From the NCBI GenBank assembly GCA_001298555.1, contig LJCW01000175.1:119849-183848 (forward strand): DNA of 64,000 bases, read 5' to 3'. The notes beneath the pieces were generated by a model. The model was not told the DNA's origin. It saw only the letters and a list, made by a program, of their open reading frames with translations, and searched no databases. This document shows positions 8,571-15,686 of this stretch, one piece after another; within the stretch, counting starts at the first letter, position 1, and the number at the start of each line of letters is the position of its first letter. The translations under genes and the position numbers were made by a program. This DNA comes from Actinobacteria bacterium OV450. Lineage in GTDB: Bacteria; Actinomycetota; Actinomycetes; Streptomycetales; Streptomycetaceae.

Positions 8571-8999
8571 ATGTCACCACGCTGGGCACCAAATCCCGAT
8601 GTACGTACGGGCCGTCACGTCACATACAACCTGCATGCTCATTTGGTGTTCGTCACGAAGTATCGGCGCAGTGTGTTCGATGACGACATGCTGAAACGCT
8701 GCGAAGAGGTCATGCGCGAGGTCTGCGGCAAGTTCGAGACCGAGCTGAGCGAGTTCAACGGCGAGGCCGACCACGTGCATCTGCTCGTGCACTACCCGCC
8801 GAAGATCGCCTTGTCGAAGCTGATCAACTCACTCAAGGGAGTCTCGTCCCGGTACCTGCGGGCCGAGTACACCGGCCGGATCAACCGCATCGGCATGGGC
8901 TCGGTCTTCTGGTCCCGCTCGTACTTCGCAGGCTCATGTGGCGGCGCACCACTGACCGTGATCCGTCAGTACATCGAGGGCCAGGCACGTCCGATCTGA
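8571..8999 (+). CDS. tnpA: IS200/IS605 Y1 transposase
   Basis: A 142-residue HUH single-strand transposase. The metal-binding HUH motif is DHVHLLV (His68, His70) and the nucleophilic tyrosine is in VIRQYIE (Tyr134). Length and the start MSPRWAPNPDVRTGRHV match full-length actinobacterial members. It would excise and insert the element as single-stranded DNA using the end hairpins. Transcribed away from tnpB from a 51-base shared region. No ribosome binding site is visible before ATG 8571, which is common for tightly limited transposases. Confidence 0.93.
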   Translation: MSPRWAPNPDVRTGRHVTYNLHAHLVFVTKYRRSVFDDDMLKRCEEVMREVCGKFETELSEFNGEADHVHLLVHYPPKIALSKLINSLKGVSSRYLRAEYTGRINRIGMGSVFWSRSYFAGSCGGAPLTVIRQYIEGQARPI

Positions 9000-9006
9000 C
9001 CGTCAC

Positions 9007-9046
9007 GGCGGAGGCGTAGTGAGCTCCGGCTCTTCGCGCCTCCGCC
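9007..9046 (+). terminator. Hairpin after tnpA
   Basis: GGCGGAGGCG (9007-9016) and CGCCTCCGCC (9037-9046) form a perfect 10-bp stem with a 20-base loop, starting 7 bases after the tnpA stop. It probably ends tnpA transcription inside the element. Confidence 0.5.
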
Positions 9047-9063
9047 CCAAGGATGCATTCCCT

Positions 9064-9081
9064 CCCCGGCTAAAGCCGGGG
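9064..9081. repeat. IS left-end hairpin
   Basis: CCCCGGC and GCCGGGG enclose a TAAA loop (perfect 7-bp stem). This is the subterminal hairpin a Y1 transposase recognises at the tnpA-proximal end. It lies only 14 bases before the nucleotidyltransferase start codon, so it also sits in that gene's 5' region. Confidence 0.7.
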
Positions 9082-9094
9082 ATACCCTTCAGGG

Positions 9095-9796
9095 ATGGAT
9101 GACCCCGTACTGACCGCCCGCGAACTGGTGCAGGAACGTTTCCCCGCCGCCCGGGCGGCCTTCCTCGCCGGCAGCGTGCTGACCCACCGTCGCACGCCCA
9201 CGTCCGATCTGGACATCGTGGTGCTGCTGGACGGGCCGCCCGCCCCCAGCCGGGAGAACCTGGTGTACCGCGGCTGGCCGGTGGAGCTGTTCGTGCAGAC
9301 GGAGGCCGTCTGGCACGGCTTCGCCGACCAGGAGACCGCGAAGCGGAATTCACCGCTGCTCGCCATGTGCGCCGAGGGCCTGCTGCTGGTGGACACGGAC
9401 GGGCTCGGCGCTTCGCTCCAGGACGAGGCGCACAAGCGTTGGGCGGCGGGGCCGCCGCCGCTCTCGGACCGGGAGCGCGACCATCAGCGGTACGTCCTGA
9501 CCGACCTGCTCGACGACCTGCGCGGCTGCACGGACCCCGCAGAGCGGGCGTACCTGGTCTCGCACATGCTCCAGCGCGCCTCGGAGCTGGCCCTCCAGGT
9601 CGGCGGGCACTGGCTCGGCGGAGGCAAATGGCTCTCGCGGCGGCTGGCCGCGGCCGACCCCGGGCTGCACCGCGCGTTGTCCGGAGCAGCCGTGCGGGCG
9701 CTCGCCGCCGGGGAGACGAAGGACTTCGCCGCGGCGGTGACACGGGTGCTGGACCTGGCCGGCGGTCCGCTGTGGGACGGATACGCCATCCGGTGA
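9095..9796 (+). CDS. Nucleotidyltransferase domain protein
   Basis: A 233-residue protein with an N-terminal Pol-beta-type nucleotidyltransferase core: the GS motif (FLAGSVLTHRRTPTSDLDIVVLL, residues about 24-46) and the two metal-binding aspartates in SDLDIVV. The C-terminal half is helical and of unknown role. It could transfer a nucleotide to a small molecule, as aminoglycoside nucleotidyltransferases do, but no resistance specificity can be claimed. The N-terminus looks complete. The IS element ends just upstream and leaves no normal ribosome binding site spacing (AGGG abuts the ATG). Confidence 0.85.
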   Translation: MDDPVLTARELVQERFPAARAAFLAGSVLTHRRTPTSDLDIVVLLDGPPAPSRENLVYRGWPVELFVQTEAVWHGFADQETAKRNSPLLAMCAEGLLLVDTDGLGASLQDEAHKRWAAGPPPLSDRERDHQRYVLTDLLDDLRGCTDPAERAYLVSHMLQRASELALQVGGHWLGGGKWLSRRLAAADPGLHRALSGAAVRALAAGETKDFAAAVTRVLDLAGGPLWDGYAIR

Positions 9797-9806
9797 ACCG
9801 GGAGAC

Positions 9807-9858
9807 GTGCGCAGCCGGCCGGGCCGCCCCGGGAGGGGTGGCCCGGCCGGCTGCGCAC
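9807..9858. terminator. Strong bidirectional terminator
   Basis: A perfect 19-bp stem (9807-9825 with 9840-9858, arms starting GTGCGCAGCC and ending GGCTGCGCAC) around a 14-base loop. It lies between the converging nucleotidyltransferase and small secreted-protein genes and probably stops transcription from both sides. Confidence 0.85.
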
Positions 9859-9874
9859 GGCGTGGCCCCGCGGA

Positions 9875-10219
9875 TCAGGGGCAGCCGGTGGTGATGTTGA
9901 TGGAGACGACGGCGGAGCCGAGGCCGAAGCTCTGACCCGGACGGATCTGGTCGGTGTAGCCGCTGGCGTACTGCAGGTACGCGCAGTCGTCGTGGCGGGC
10001 GTTGATGACCCAGCGGGCGGTGCGGGTCTTGGCGCTGGTGGTCTGCCAGCCCGTGTCCTTGTACATCGTCAGGATGTTCTCGTTGGAGTCCTGGAAGCAC
10101 ACGTACGGCCACGGGCACGTCTGGGCGGCCGCGGCCGGGGACGCGGTGGCTGCGCTCAGGCCGGTGGCCGCGAGGACGCCGGTCAGTGCGACGGAGGCGA
10201 ACTTCAGTCTCTTGAACAT
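9875..10219 (-). CDS. Small secreted protein of unknown function
   Basis: A 114-residue preprotein. MFKRLKFASVALTGVLAATG...ASPAAA is a clear Sec signal peptide (residues 1 to about 32). The mature part, about 82 residues, starts QTCPWPYVCFQDSN and contains four cysteines, two near the N-terminus. The CPWPYVCFQ start resembles the peptidase inhibitor I36/gamma-crystallin-like secreted proteins of Streptomyces, but that is only a weak resemblance. The upstream ORF extension is ignored because it would place the signal peptide mid-protein. It follows a peptidoglycan-binding ORF on the same strand by 67 bases. Confidence 0.75.
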   Translation of the reverse strand: MFKRLKFASVALTGVLAATGLSAATASPAAAAQTCPWPYVCFQDSNENILTMYKDTGWQTTSAKTRTARWVINARHDDCAYLQYASGYTDQIRPGQSFGLGSAVVSINITTGCP

Positions 10220-10286
10220 GATGGATCTGCCTAAATTCAGGTGGAGTGGGTCGAGTCGGCGCCGCGCGTCAGGGGCGACGGGCGGG

Positions 10287-10613
10287 TCAGTCGAAGTCGC
10301 CGGGGAGGTAGTTCCAGCAGTAGCCGCGACCCGACAGCGAAGAGCCGTTGTAGCCCTGGTCGCCCAACGTGAGGAGGCGCGAGCCGGTGGCCGGACCGAC
10401 GACGCCGTCCTGGTCGACTCGGACCATCTTCTGGAACCAGCGGACGTTGGCATCCGTCTTGGGCCCCCAGGCGCGGTCCTCGGCGAGGGTGCGGTAGGGC
10501 GGAGGCGTCGTGATGGTGCCCTGGGCGTAGAGCTGGTTCACGAGGAAACGGCGTTCCTGACAAGCCTGGTCCCGATGGACATGAAGGGCAATCTCCTTAG
10601 CTACGCGCCCCAT
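10287..10613 (-). pseudogene. Peptidoglycan-binding-domain gene, apparently lacking its signal peptide
   Basis: The 108-codon frame carries a PG_binding_1 repeat (AWGPKTDANVRWFQKM...DGVVGPATGSRLL, residues about 48-80) and ends YCWNYLPGDFD. Such proteins are normally secreted, but this frame begins MGRVAKEIALHVHRD right after an in-frame TGA and has no signal sequence. A strong ribosome binding site AAGGAG (10593-10598) instead serves an ATG at 10582 in another frame, giving MSIGTRLVRNAVSS before a stop at 10538. This looks like the start of a lost signal peptide. I infer a deletion or frameshift. A functional cytoplasmic protein cannot be excluded. Confidence 0.55.
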
Positions 10614-10737
10614 TCAGGACACGTGGCTTGATTGTATAGGTCTCCAGTTCGACGGGGCGCAGACCTTGACGGCCACTCAGGAGCACGCTGCGAACGACGA
10701 TTTGCGGTCCGGTGCGCACAGTTGCCGGCGCCGCCAA

Positions 10738-10768
10738 GTAAGGTGCAGCTAACGGGTGAGCACCTTAC
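10738..10768. promoter_or_regulatory. Inverted repeat just before the GNAT ribosome binding site
   Basis: GTAAGGTGC (10738-10746) and GCACCTTAC (10760-10768) form a perfect 9-bp inverted repeat with a 13-base spacer. It ends immediately before the GGAAGGA ribosome binding site of the gene at 10781. It could be an operator or an mRNA hairpin affecting translation. Confidence 0.5.
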
Positions 10769-10780
10769 GGAAGGATCTGG

Positions 10781-11434
10781 ATGGACGCCGGACTCGTACG
10801 TTCGTGGGTGGAGGGCTGGGTCGTCTCACGCGGAGCCGCGCCGCCGGTCGCCGAGCCCTGGGGCTTCACCGTCGACGTGGGGCTGAGCGGCCACGTCACC
10901 CGGCACGTGCTCGCCGACGCAGACGAGGCACTGGTCCGCAAGCTGACGGAGACGGCCACCGCCCCGGGCACCTGGCTCAAGGTCTTCCTGCCGCCGCAGA
11001 CCGTCGCCCCGTGGGTGGCGCCCGGCTGGGGCTTCGACGCCGATGGCTTCCTGATGTCGGCGCCGCTGCGACCGACCCCCGCCACGGCCCCCGAGGGGTA
11101 CCGGGTGCGCACCTGGACGCGGGACGGTGTCACGCGGGTGCTGGTCGCGACTTGGGAGGGCGCGTTGGCCGCCCGGGGGCAGGTCGCCGTGCCGGGCCCC
11201 GGGGGAACCGCCGTCTTCGACCAGGTCGAGACCTCCGCGGCGCACCGCCGCAAGGGCCTCGGCAGCCTGGTCATGCGGACGTTGGGGAACGCCGCCGCCA
11301 CCACGGGCTCCCCGGCCGCCGTACTGGCCGCGACGACCGAGGGGCGTGCGCTGTACGAGTCCCTGGGCTGGCGCACCCACGGCTCGCTGACCAGCCTGTT
11401 CCGCGAAGATCCGGCACGGCCGCCGGGGACTTGA
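10781..11434 (+). CDS. GNAT family N-acetyltransferase
   Basis: A 217-residue protein. The GNAT fold is in the C-terminal half: FDQVETSAAHRRKGLGSLVM (residues about 147-166) is the acetyl-CoA pyrophosphate-binding strand and loop (R/Q-x-x-G-x-G/A), and ALYESLGWRTHGSL is the usual terminal strand. The N-terminal ~95 residues are a divergent half, as in two-lobed actinobacterial GNATs. Substrate unknown. ATG 10781 has GGAAGGA at good spacing, with a palindrome directly upstream that may control it. Confidence 0.85.
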   Translation: MDAGLVRSWVEGWVVSRGAAPPVAEPWGFTVDVGLSGHVTRHVLADADEALVRKLTETATAPGTWLKVFLPPQTVAPWVAPGWGFDADGFLMSAPLRPTPATAPEGYRVRTWTRDGVTRVLVATWEGALAARGQVAVPGPGGTAVFDQVETSAAHRRKGLGSLVMRTLGNAAATTGSPAAVLAATTEGRALYESLGWRTHGSLTSLFREDPARPPGT

Positions 11435-11662
11435 GCCGTGCAGCCGCGGAGCTGATCCGCGGGGCGCCCGGCTTCCGTCCTCCTGTCGACGGAGAGCCGG
11501 GCCGTTCCCGCCGGAACACCGCGCCGGCCGGATATCGAATGCATGTCGGCCGTGTCCCATGTCCTTGCCGGGGTAGTCGAAGTCATCGACGATGCTCGCA
11601 GGCTCCCCCGGCCGGGACGTCTTCGGGCGGCCCGGCCGGGGCATCGCAGAACTGAGGAAGAC

Positions 11663-12046
11663 ATGAAGAGACACCGTGTGGTGAAGGCGTTCCCCATACC
11701 GGCGGCGGCGTCGGCGCTCCTGCCGGTCCTCGTGGTGGCCGGGCTGCTGCTGGGCCCTGCGGCGAGCGCCGCGGCGGCCGCGCCCGTCGTCCGGCAGGCG
11801 CCGTCGGCCGCGGCGGCGCTCGCGCCGGGTGGACTTCCCGCGGCGGGTACCGGCTCGGCAACGCTCTCCGCGGCGTCGGTGTCGTCCCCGGTACAGGTCG
11901 TCACCGGGAACAAGAAGCCGAAGAAGAAGAGCAAGAAGAAGAGCGGCGGGTTCATCAAGACGCTCGTGATCATCGCGATCGTCGTCGTCCTGCTGGTCGT
12001 GGTCGCCTACGGTGTCGTCCGTCTCCTCCGCCGCAGGTCCGCGTAG
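11663..12046 (+). CDS. Secreted, C-terminally membrane-anchored small protein
   Basis: A 127-residue protein with an N-terminal signal segment (PIPAAASALLPVLVVAGLLLG) and an Ala/Pro/Ser-rich middle. A strongly basic patch (KKPKKKSKKKSGG, residues about 86-99) is followed by one C-terminal membrane helix (FIKTLVIIAIVVVLLVVVAY) and RRRSA. The architecture suggests an extracytoplasmic protein tethered by its C-terminus; the lysine cluster next to the helix should affect topology. No family is recognised. ATG 11663 follows GAGGAAG. Confidence 0.7.
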   Translation: MKRHRVVKAFPIPAAASALLPVLVVAGLLLGPAASAAAAAPVVRQAPSAAAALAPGGLPAAGTGSATLSAASVSSPVQVVTGNKKPKKKSKKKSGGFIKTLVIIAIVVVLLVVVAYGVVRLLRRRSA

Positions 12047-12106
12047 CCGTATGAGCGACGGAGGCCGTACGGGCGAACGGCCACCGCCTCGGCCTGCGCT
12101 CCCGGG

Positions 12107-12970
12107 CTACTCCTCCGGGTCCGCGAGTTCGCCCAGGACCCGGGCCGCTGCCGCCGGGGCGACCAGCCACTTCAGGTGGCTGCCCTCGAGGGTGCGGACG
12201 TCGTAGGGGTTGTCCGGCGTCAGCGCATCGCCCTCGCGGATCAGCCGGTCCTGCATGGCGGGCGGCAGGCTCGTGTCGTCGGCCAGGCGGACGAAGGTCT
12301 TGGGGATGCGGCCCCAGGTCTCGGCCCGGGCCCGGTCTGCGGAGGTGCCGACGTCGAGGTTCTCGTCGGGCTGGAAGGTGTTCAGGAAGGTCAGGAACTC
12401 CTCGTCGGTGCCATCGGCGAGGAAGGCCGCCTTGAAGGCCGCGAGGGCGTCCGGGTTCGCGGTGCGGAAGTTGACCCGGAGCAGACCGAGTTCGGCCGGG
12501 TTCCCGGCCAGCGCCAGCCCCAGGGAGGCGGCGTCGACGGTGGCCATCTCCGGCTCGGCATAGTAGTCGTTGACGTCGAGATCGACCGGGCACCAGGCCG
12601 AGACGTACACGATGCGGTCGATCAGGTCCGGGCGTATGTTCGCCGCCGCGGTGGCCGTGATGCCGCCGCGGCTGTGGGAGACGAGGATCACCGGCCCGTT
12701 CCGCTTGGCCCGTTCGAGGATCCCGATCAGGTGCGCGGCGTTGTCGGCGAGCGTGACGCCCTTGATGGTGCCGGGCGTGGTGGCGAGACCTTCGGCATCC
12801 TGCGGCGTCTGGTAGGCGCGCGTGAAGGTGGCCCCGAAACCGTGGCCGGGCAGGTCGACGGCCACCGAACGGTGTCCGAGGAGGCCGAGCTCGGCCTGGA
12901 GCGGTGCGAAGGAGAAGGAGTTCGAGAAGGCTCCGTGAACCAGTACGAACGTCGGCTGCGTGGGTGGCAT
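12107..12970 (-). CDS. Alpha/beta hydrolase
   Basis: A 287-residue alpha/beta hydrolase related to the plant-type esterase/hydroxynitrile lyase-like group. It has FVLVHGAFSNSFSF (oxyanion HG motif), the nucleophile elbow LVSHSRGG (Ser near 100) and a terminal histidine in LEGSHLKWL. The predicted reaction is hydrolysis of a small ester or related compound. ATG 12970 is the start; the longer frame upstream has no homology. Upstream (13051-13074) are three 8-bp tandem repeats. It is oriented with the MFS gene, but a 230-base gap argues for its own promoter. Confidence 0.88.
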   Translation of the reverse strand: MPPTQPTFVLVHGAFSNSFSFAPLQAELGLLGHRSVAVDLPGHGFGATFTRAYQTPQDAEGLATTPGTIKGVTLADNAAHLIGILERAKRNGPVILVSHSRGGITATAAANIRPDLIDRIVYVSAWCPVDLDVNDYYAEPEMATVDAASLGLALAGNPAELGLLRVNFRTANPDALAAFKAAFLADGTDEEFLTFLNTFQPDENLDVGTSADRARAETWGRIPKTFVRLADDTSLPPAMQDRLIREGDALTPDNPYDVRTLEGSHLKWLVAPAAAARVLGELADPEE

Positions 12971-13050
12971 GGGGCTGGTCGCCTTCCGGGGTGCTGGGGC
13001 ATGAGACCTGATGATCATCAATGTTCGATGACGGGGGACGGCCATCACAA

Positions 13051-13074
13051 CCGAACACCGAACACCGAACACAG
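13051..13074. repeat. Three 8-bp tandem repeats upstream of the hydrolase
   Basis: CCGAACAC is repeated three times exactly (13051-13058, 13059-13066, 13067-13074), about 80 bases upstream of the hydrolase start. It may be a regulator-binding array or a chance microsatellite. Confidence 0.7.
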
Positions 13075-13200
13075 CGGTGCGGGCCTTCGCGAACGCGCGG
13101 CCGTCTCGTGGCCGGGCGGGGTCCGGGCGGTGTCCGGCAGCCGGCCGGGTGAGCGCACCCGGTCCTGCGGGCGCGCCGGGTCCCGGCCCGGGCCCGTCCG

Positions 13201-14448
13201 TTACGCCCCCAGGGGCTTGACGTGTGTGCCCGGCGCCTCGGGCTGCGGCCGTTCGGCGGGCCGGTCGTGGTGGCGTGCCCAGCGGACCACGAGGGGGGCG
13301 GCCAGGCCCGTGAGGGCGAGCAGGGCTCCCACGACGTACCAGCCGGGGCGGCCCCAGGTGATGCACAGGGAGATGAGCAGGGCCGGGCCGGCGGCCTCGG
13401 CCAGGCCGGCGCCGAGGCCGAAGACGCCGAGGTACTGGCCGGTGGCCTGCCGGGGCGCCAGGGCGAAGGAGATCTCGAACCCCGCGGCCGCATGCCACAG
13501 TTCGCCGATCGTGTGCACGGCGACTGCGGCCAGCAGGAGGGCCGCCGCGGCCCAGCCGGGGATGCCCTGGGTCAGCGAGATCAGCACGCACGCCAGGAGG
13601 AAGGCGAATCCGGAGCGGCGGTAGGCGAAGGCACCGGCCGTGGGGGTGTCGATGCTGCGGCTCGCCCGCATCTGACAGGTGACCACGACGACGGTGTTCA
13701 GCAGCATGGTGCCCGAGATCAGCCAGTGCGGGGCCGTGGTGGCTGCGATCAGCCAGAGCGGGACGGCGACGGTCAGCACCTTGAACTGGATGGCCATGAC
13801 GCCGTCCAGGACGGTGAGCGCGAGGTACGGCCGGTCCCGTAGTGCGATCCAGCGCGGGCCGTCCGCGGCCGGCTCCGGCTTGACCGGCCGCAGGCGGAGC
13901 ACGATCAGCGCGGAGGCCGCGAAGGCGATCGCGTTCCCGATGACCATGAGCTGGTAAGCGCTGTGGGTGCCGACCTGTACGGCCCACCCTGCCAGCACGG
14001 CGCCCAGCGAGATGCCGATGTTGGTCACCGCGCGCAGATAGGCGCGGAACTCCTGGGGCCGGTCCCCGCCGTGGTGACGGATGATCGGGCTGCGCGCGGC
14101 GAGACCGGCGCCCTTCGCGCCGGTGGCCGCGCACACCGCGACGACGAACGGCCAGAAGCTGTCCGCCAGCATGAAACCGGCCGTCGCCAGGGCCTGTACG
14201 ACGAGGGTGCCGGCGTACACCTCGCGTGCACCGCGCCGGTCCGCGAGGTGGCCGACGGCGATCCCCACCGCGAGCGAGAGGGCGCCGGCGATCCCGAGCC
14301 CGAGACCGACCTGGGCTGCCGGCAGGTGGACCGCCTGGGTGAAGTAGAGCACTCCCGCGGTCAGATAGAGGCCGCTGCCGACGGTGTAGACGAAGTTCGA
14401 GGCGGCGATGGTGCGCTGTGGCCCGGGGGCCGGTAACAGGTGGGACAT
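13201..14448 (-). CDS. MFS transporter
   Basis: A 415-residue, twelve-helix major facilitator. The protein starts SHLLPAPGPQRTIAASNFVYTVGSGLYLTAG, with the loop 2-3 motif GHLADRRGAREVY and GQYLGVFGLGAGLAEAAGPAL in the second half. This is the DHA1-like actinobacterial exporter type; substrate unknown. ATG 14448 is preferred because GGAG lies 7 bases upstream; ATG 14463 would add five residues. An 11-bp perfect palindrome 37-67 bases upstream and a broken LysR-type gene beyond it suggest it was once a regulated efflux module. Confidence 0.88.
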   Translation of the reverse strand: MSHLLPAPGPQRTIAASNFVYTVGSGLYLTAGVLYFTQAVHLPAAQVGLGLGIAGALSLAVGIAVGHLADRRGAREVYAGTLVVQALATAGFMLADSFWPFVVAVCAATGAKGAGLAARSPIIRHHGGDRPQEFRAYLRAVTNIGISLGAVLAGWAVQVGTHSAYQLMVIGNAIAFAASALIVLRLRPVKPEPAADGPRWIALRDRPYLALTVLDGVMAIQFKVLTVAVPLWLIAATTAPHWLISGTMLLNTVVVVTCQMRASRSIDTPTAGAFAYRRSGFAFLLACVLISLTQGIPGWAAAALLLAAVAVHTIGELWHAAAGFEISFALAPRQATGQYLGVFGLGAGLAEAAGPALLISLCITWGRPGWYVVGALLALTGLAAPLVVRWARHHDRPAERPQPEAPGTHVKPLGA

Positions 14449-14484
14449 GGGGGTGCTCCGCATCCTGAGGAGGCGCCAAGCGTA

Positions 14485-14515
14485 GGGCTTATTGCGAACT
14501 ACTTGCAATAAGCCC
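14485..14515. promoter_or_regulatory. Perfect 11-bp palindromic operator upstream of the MFS gene
   Basis: GGGCTTATTGC (14485-14495) and GCAATAAGCCC (14505-14515) are exact inverted repeats with a 9-base spacer, in the leader or promoter of the leftward MFS gene. The AT-rich centre in otherwise very GC-rich DNA favours a protein-binding site over a terminator. Confidence 0.7.
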
Positions 14516-14575
14516 TTGGAGCCGACCCTCCCGGGGCGGGCGCAGTACCCCGCGCACCGGGTCGCACGGCCACCG

Positions 14576-14700
14576 GTGGGCGCCGTCGGCCCCGCCGTTC
14601 GGGATGAGGAGTGCCCCCAGCCGGCGCACCACCGCGGCGGCCTCGTGTCGTAGCGCCTCCGCGCGGGGCGTGGGCACCATCGCCTGTCCTGCGCGCACCT
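14576..14700 (-). pseudogene. LysR-type regulator remnant
   Basis: About 40 codons resemble the end of a LysR-type helix-turn-helix and linker: RAGQAMVPTPRAEALRHEAA, then AVVRRLGALL. No helix-turn-helix core precedes it in frame and no effector domain follows it, so both ends are lost. It lies just beyond the palindrome that precedes the MFS gene. I infer a decayed regulator, which may have controlled that exporter. The identification rests on this single stretch. Confidence 0.5.
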
Positions 14701-14849
14701 GGCGCCCCTCCCCCGTTCCGCCGGCTGGGGCCCCGGGCCGGGCCCGCGCCGGCAGGCCCCGGCCGGTGCCGCCGCCCTGCGGCGGGGGCGCCGGTGAGCA
14801 GCAAGTCGGGTGCAAGTCGGCTGCAACCGGGGTTCACAGACTGGGTGTC

Positions 14850-15536
14850 ATGACTTCGAGCAACGCTTCCGACTCCACCGTCCACCCCTACACCCGCGAG
14901 ATGGCGATGATCCACCAGGTGTTCCGCCGTGAATCGCGCCTGCTGGCCGAACTCGTCCAGGACGTGAAGCCGGCCGACACCGACCGGTCCCGGATCCTCG
15001 CCGAGCACTGGCGGCAGTACTCCATCGGCCTGCACGCCCATCACACCGGCGAGGACGAGATGCTCTGGCCGGTGCTGCTGCCCCACCTGGACCTCGACGC
15101 CGAGCAGGTCCTGGCCATGGAGGCGCAGCACCGCGAACTCGACGAGGGGATCGCCGAGGTCCAGCGGCTGATGGACCGCTGGCAGGCGCAGGCCCTGGCC
15201 GAGGACCGCGACGAGCTCGCCGATGCTCTGCGCCGGCACCACCGGCAGCTGTGCGCCCACCTCGACGAGGAGGAGCGGGAGGTGATGCCGCTGGTCGCGC
15301 TCCACGTGAACGAGGAGCAGTGGCACGCGGTGGGCGAGCGGGGCCTGGCCGAGACGCCCCGGAACCGGCTCATGATCGCCCTGGGCGCGATCCTGGAGGA
15401 CACCTCCCTGCAGGAGCGTGCGGAGTTCATGGCCCGGCTGCCCCTCCCGGCCCGGGTGCTGTGGCGGCTCCTGGGGCAGCGGCAGTACCGCCGTGAGACC
15501 GACCGGATCCGCGGTGGCCGGCGTGCCACGGCCTGA
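14850..15536 (+). CDS. Hemerythrin HHE domain protein
   Basis: A 228-residue protein with a hemerythrin-like four-helix bundle in the first ~150 residues. Candidate di-iron ligands are seen in MIHQVFRRE, the HAHHTGEDEML segment, EAQHRELDEG and ALRRHHRQLCAHLDEEE, which match the H-HxxxE-H pattern of HHE proteins. The family binds oxygen, nitric oxide or iron. Start ATG 14850 matches the homology start although the ribosome binding site is weak. The C-terminal ~70 residues are a helical tail with no clear function. Confidence 0.88.
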   Translation: MTSSNASDSTVHPYTREMAMIHQVFRRESRLLAELVQDVKPADTDRSRILAEHWRQYSIGLHAHHTGEDEMLWPVLLPHLDLDAEQVLAMEAQHRELDEGIAEVQRLMDRWQAQALAEDRDELADALRRHHRQLCAHLDEEEREVMPLVALHVNEEQWHAVGERGLAETPRNRLMIALGAILEDTSLQERAEFMARLPLPARVLWRLLGQRQYRRETDRIRGGRRATA

Positions 15537-15542
15537 CCAGCC

Positions 15543-15660
15543 GCCGTCCCCTTCCCCGTCACCGTCTCCGTAGCCGTCCCCGTCCCCGTCCCCGTCGGCG
15601 TTTCCGTCGCCGCCGCTGTCCGCATGGGCGTCGGCGTCGGCGTTCCCGTCGTCGTTCCGT
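15543..15660. repeat. Degenerate CCGTCC/CGTCGG hexamer-rich tract
   Basis: A run of imperfect 6-bp units (GTCCCC, GTCGGC and variants) fills the gap between the hemerythrin and LLM genes. It encodes nothing I can support, although an ATG inside it would extend the next gene with a Val/Gly repeat. Confidence 0.7.
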
Positions 15661-15686
15661 CCCGCACCAGCGAGGAAGTCCCACCG

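Larger units (their letters stand above)
7269..9090 (-). mobile_element. IS200/IS605-family element with tnpA and tnpB
   Basis: A complete element with divergent genes: a Y1 HUH transposase (rightward) and TnpB (leftward). It has no terminal inverted repeats; each end has a subterminal hairpin instead, at 7278-7297 on the tnpB side and 9064-9081 on the tnpA side, as in this family. On the tnpB strand the element appears to end with TCAC (7272-7269), so it lies reversed in the window with its right end at low coordinates. The left-end boundary near 9082-9094 is uncertain by a few bases. Confidence 0.85.

Noticed and set aside
9095..9796. Aminoglycoside nucleotidyltransferase resistance gene
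   Set aside because: The catalytic fold is present, but nothing in the C-terminal half matches a characterised resistance enzyme.
14485..14515. A canonical LysR T-N11-A box
   Set aside because: The palindrome is GC-N9-GC in its core with outer T and A at a different spacing, so it does not match the strict LysR pattern despite the nearby LysR remnant.
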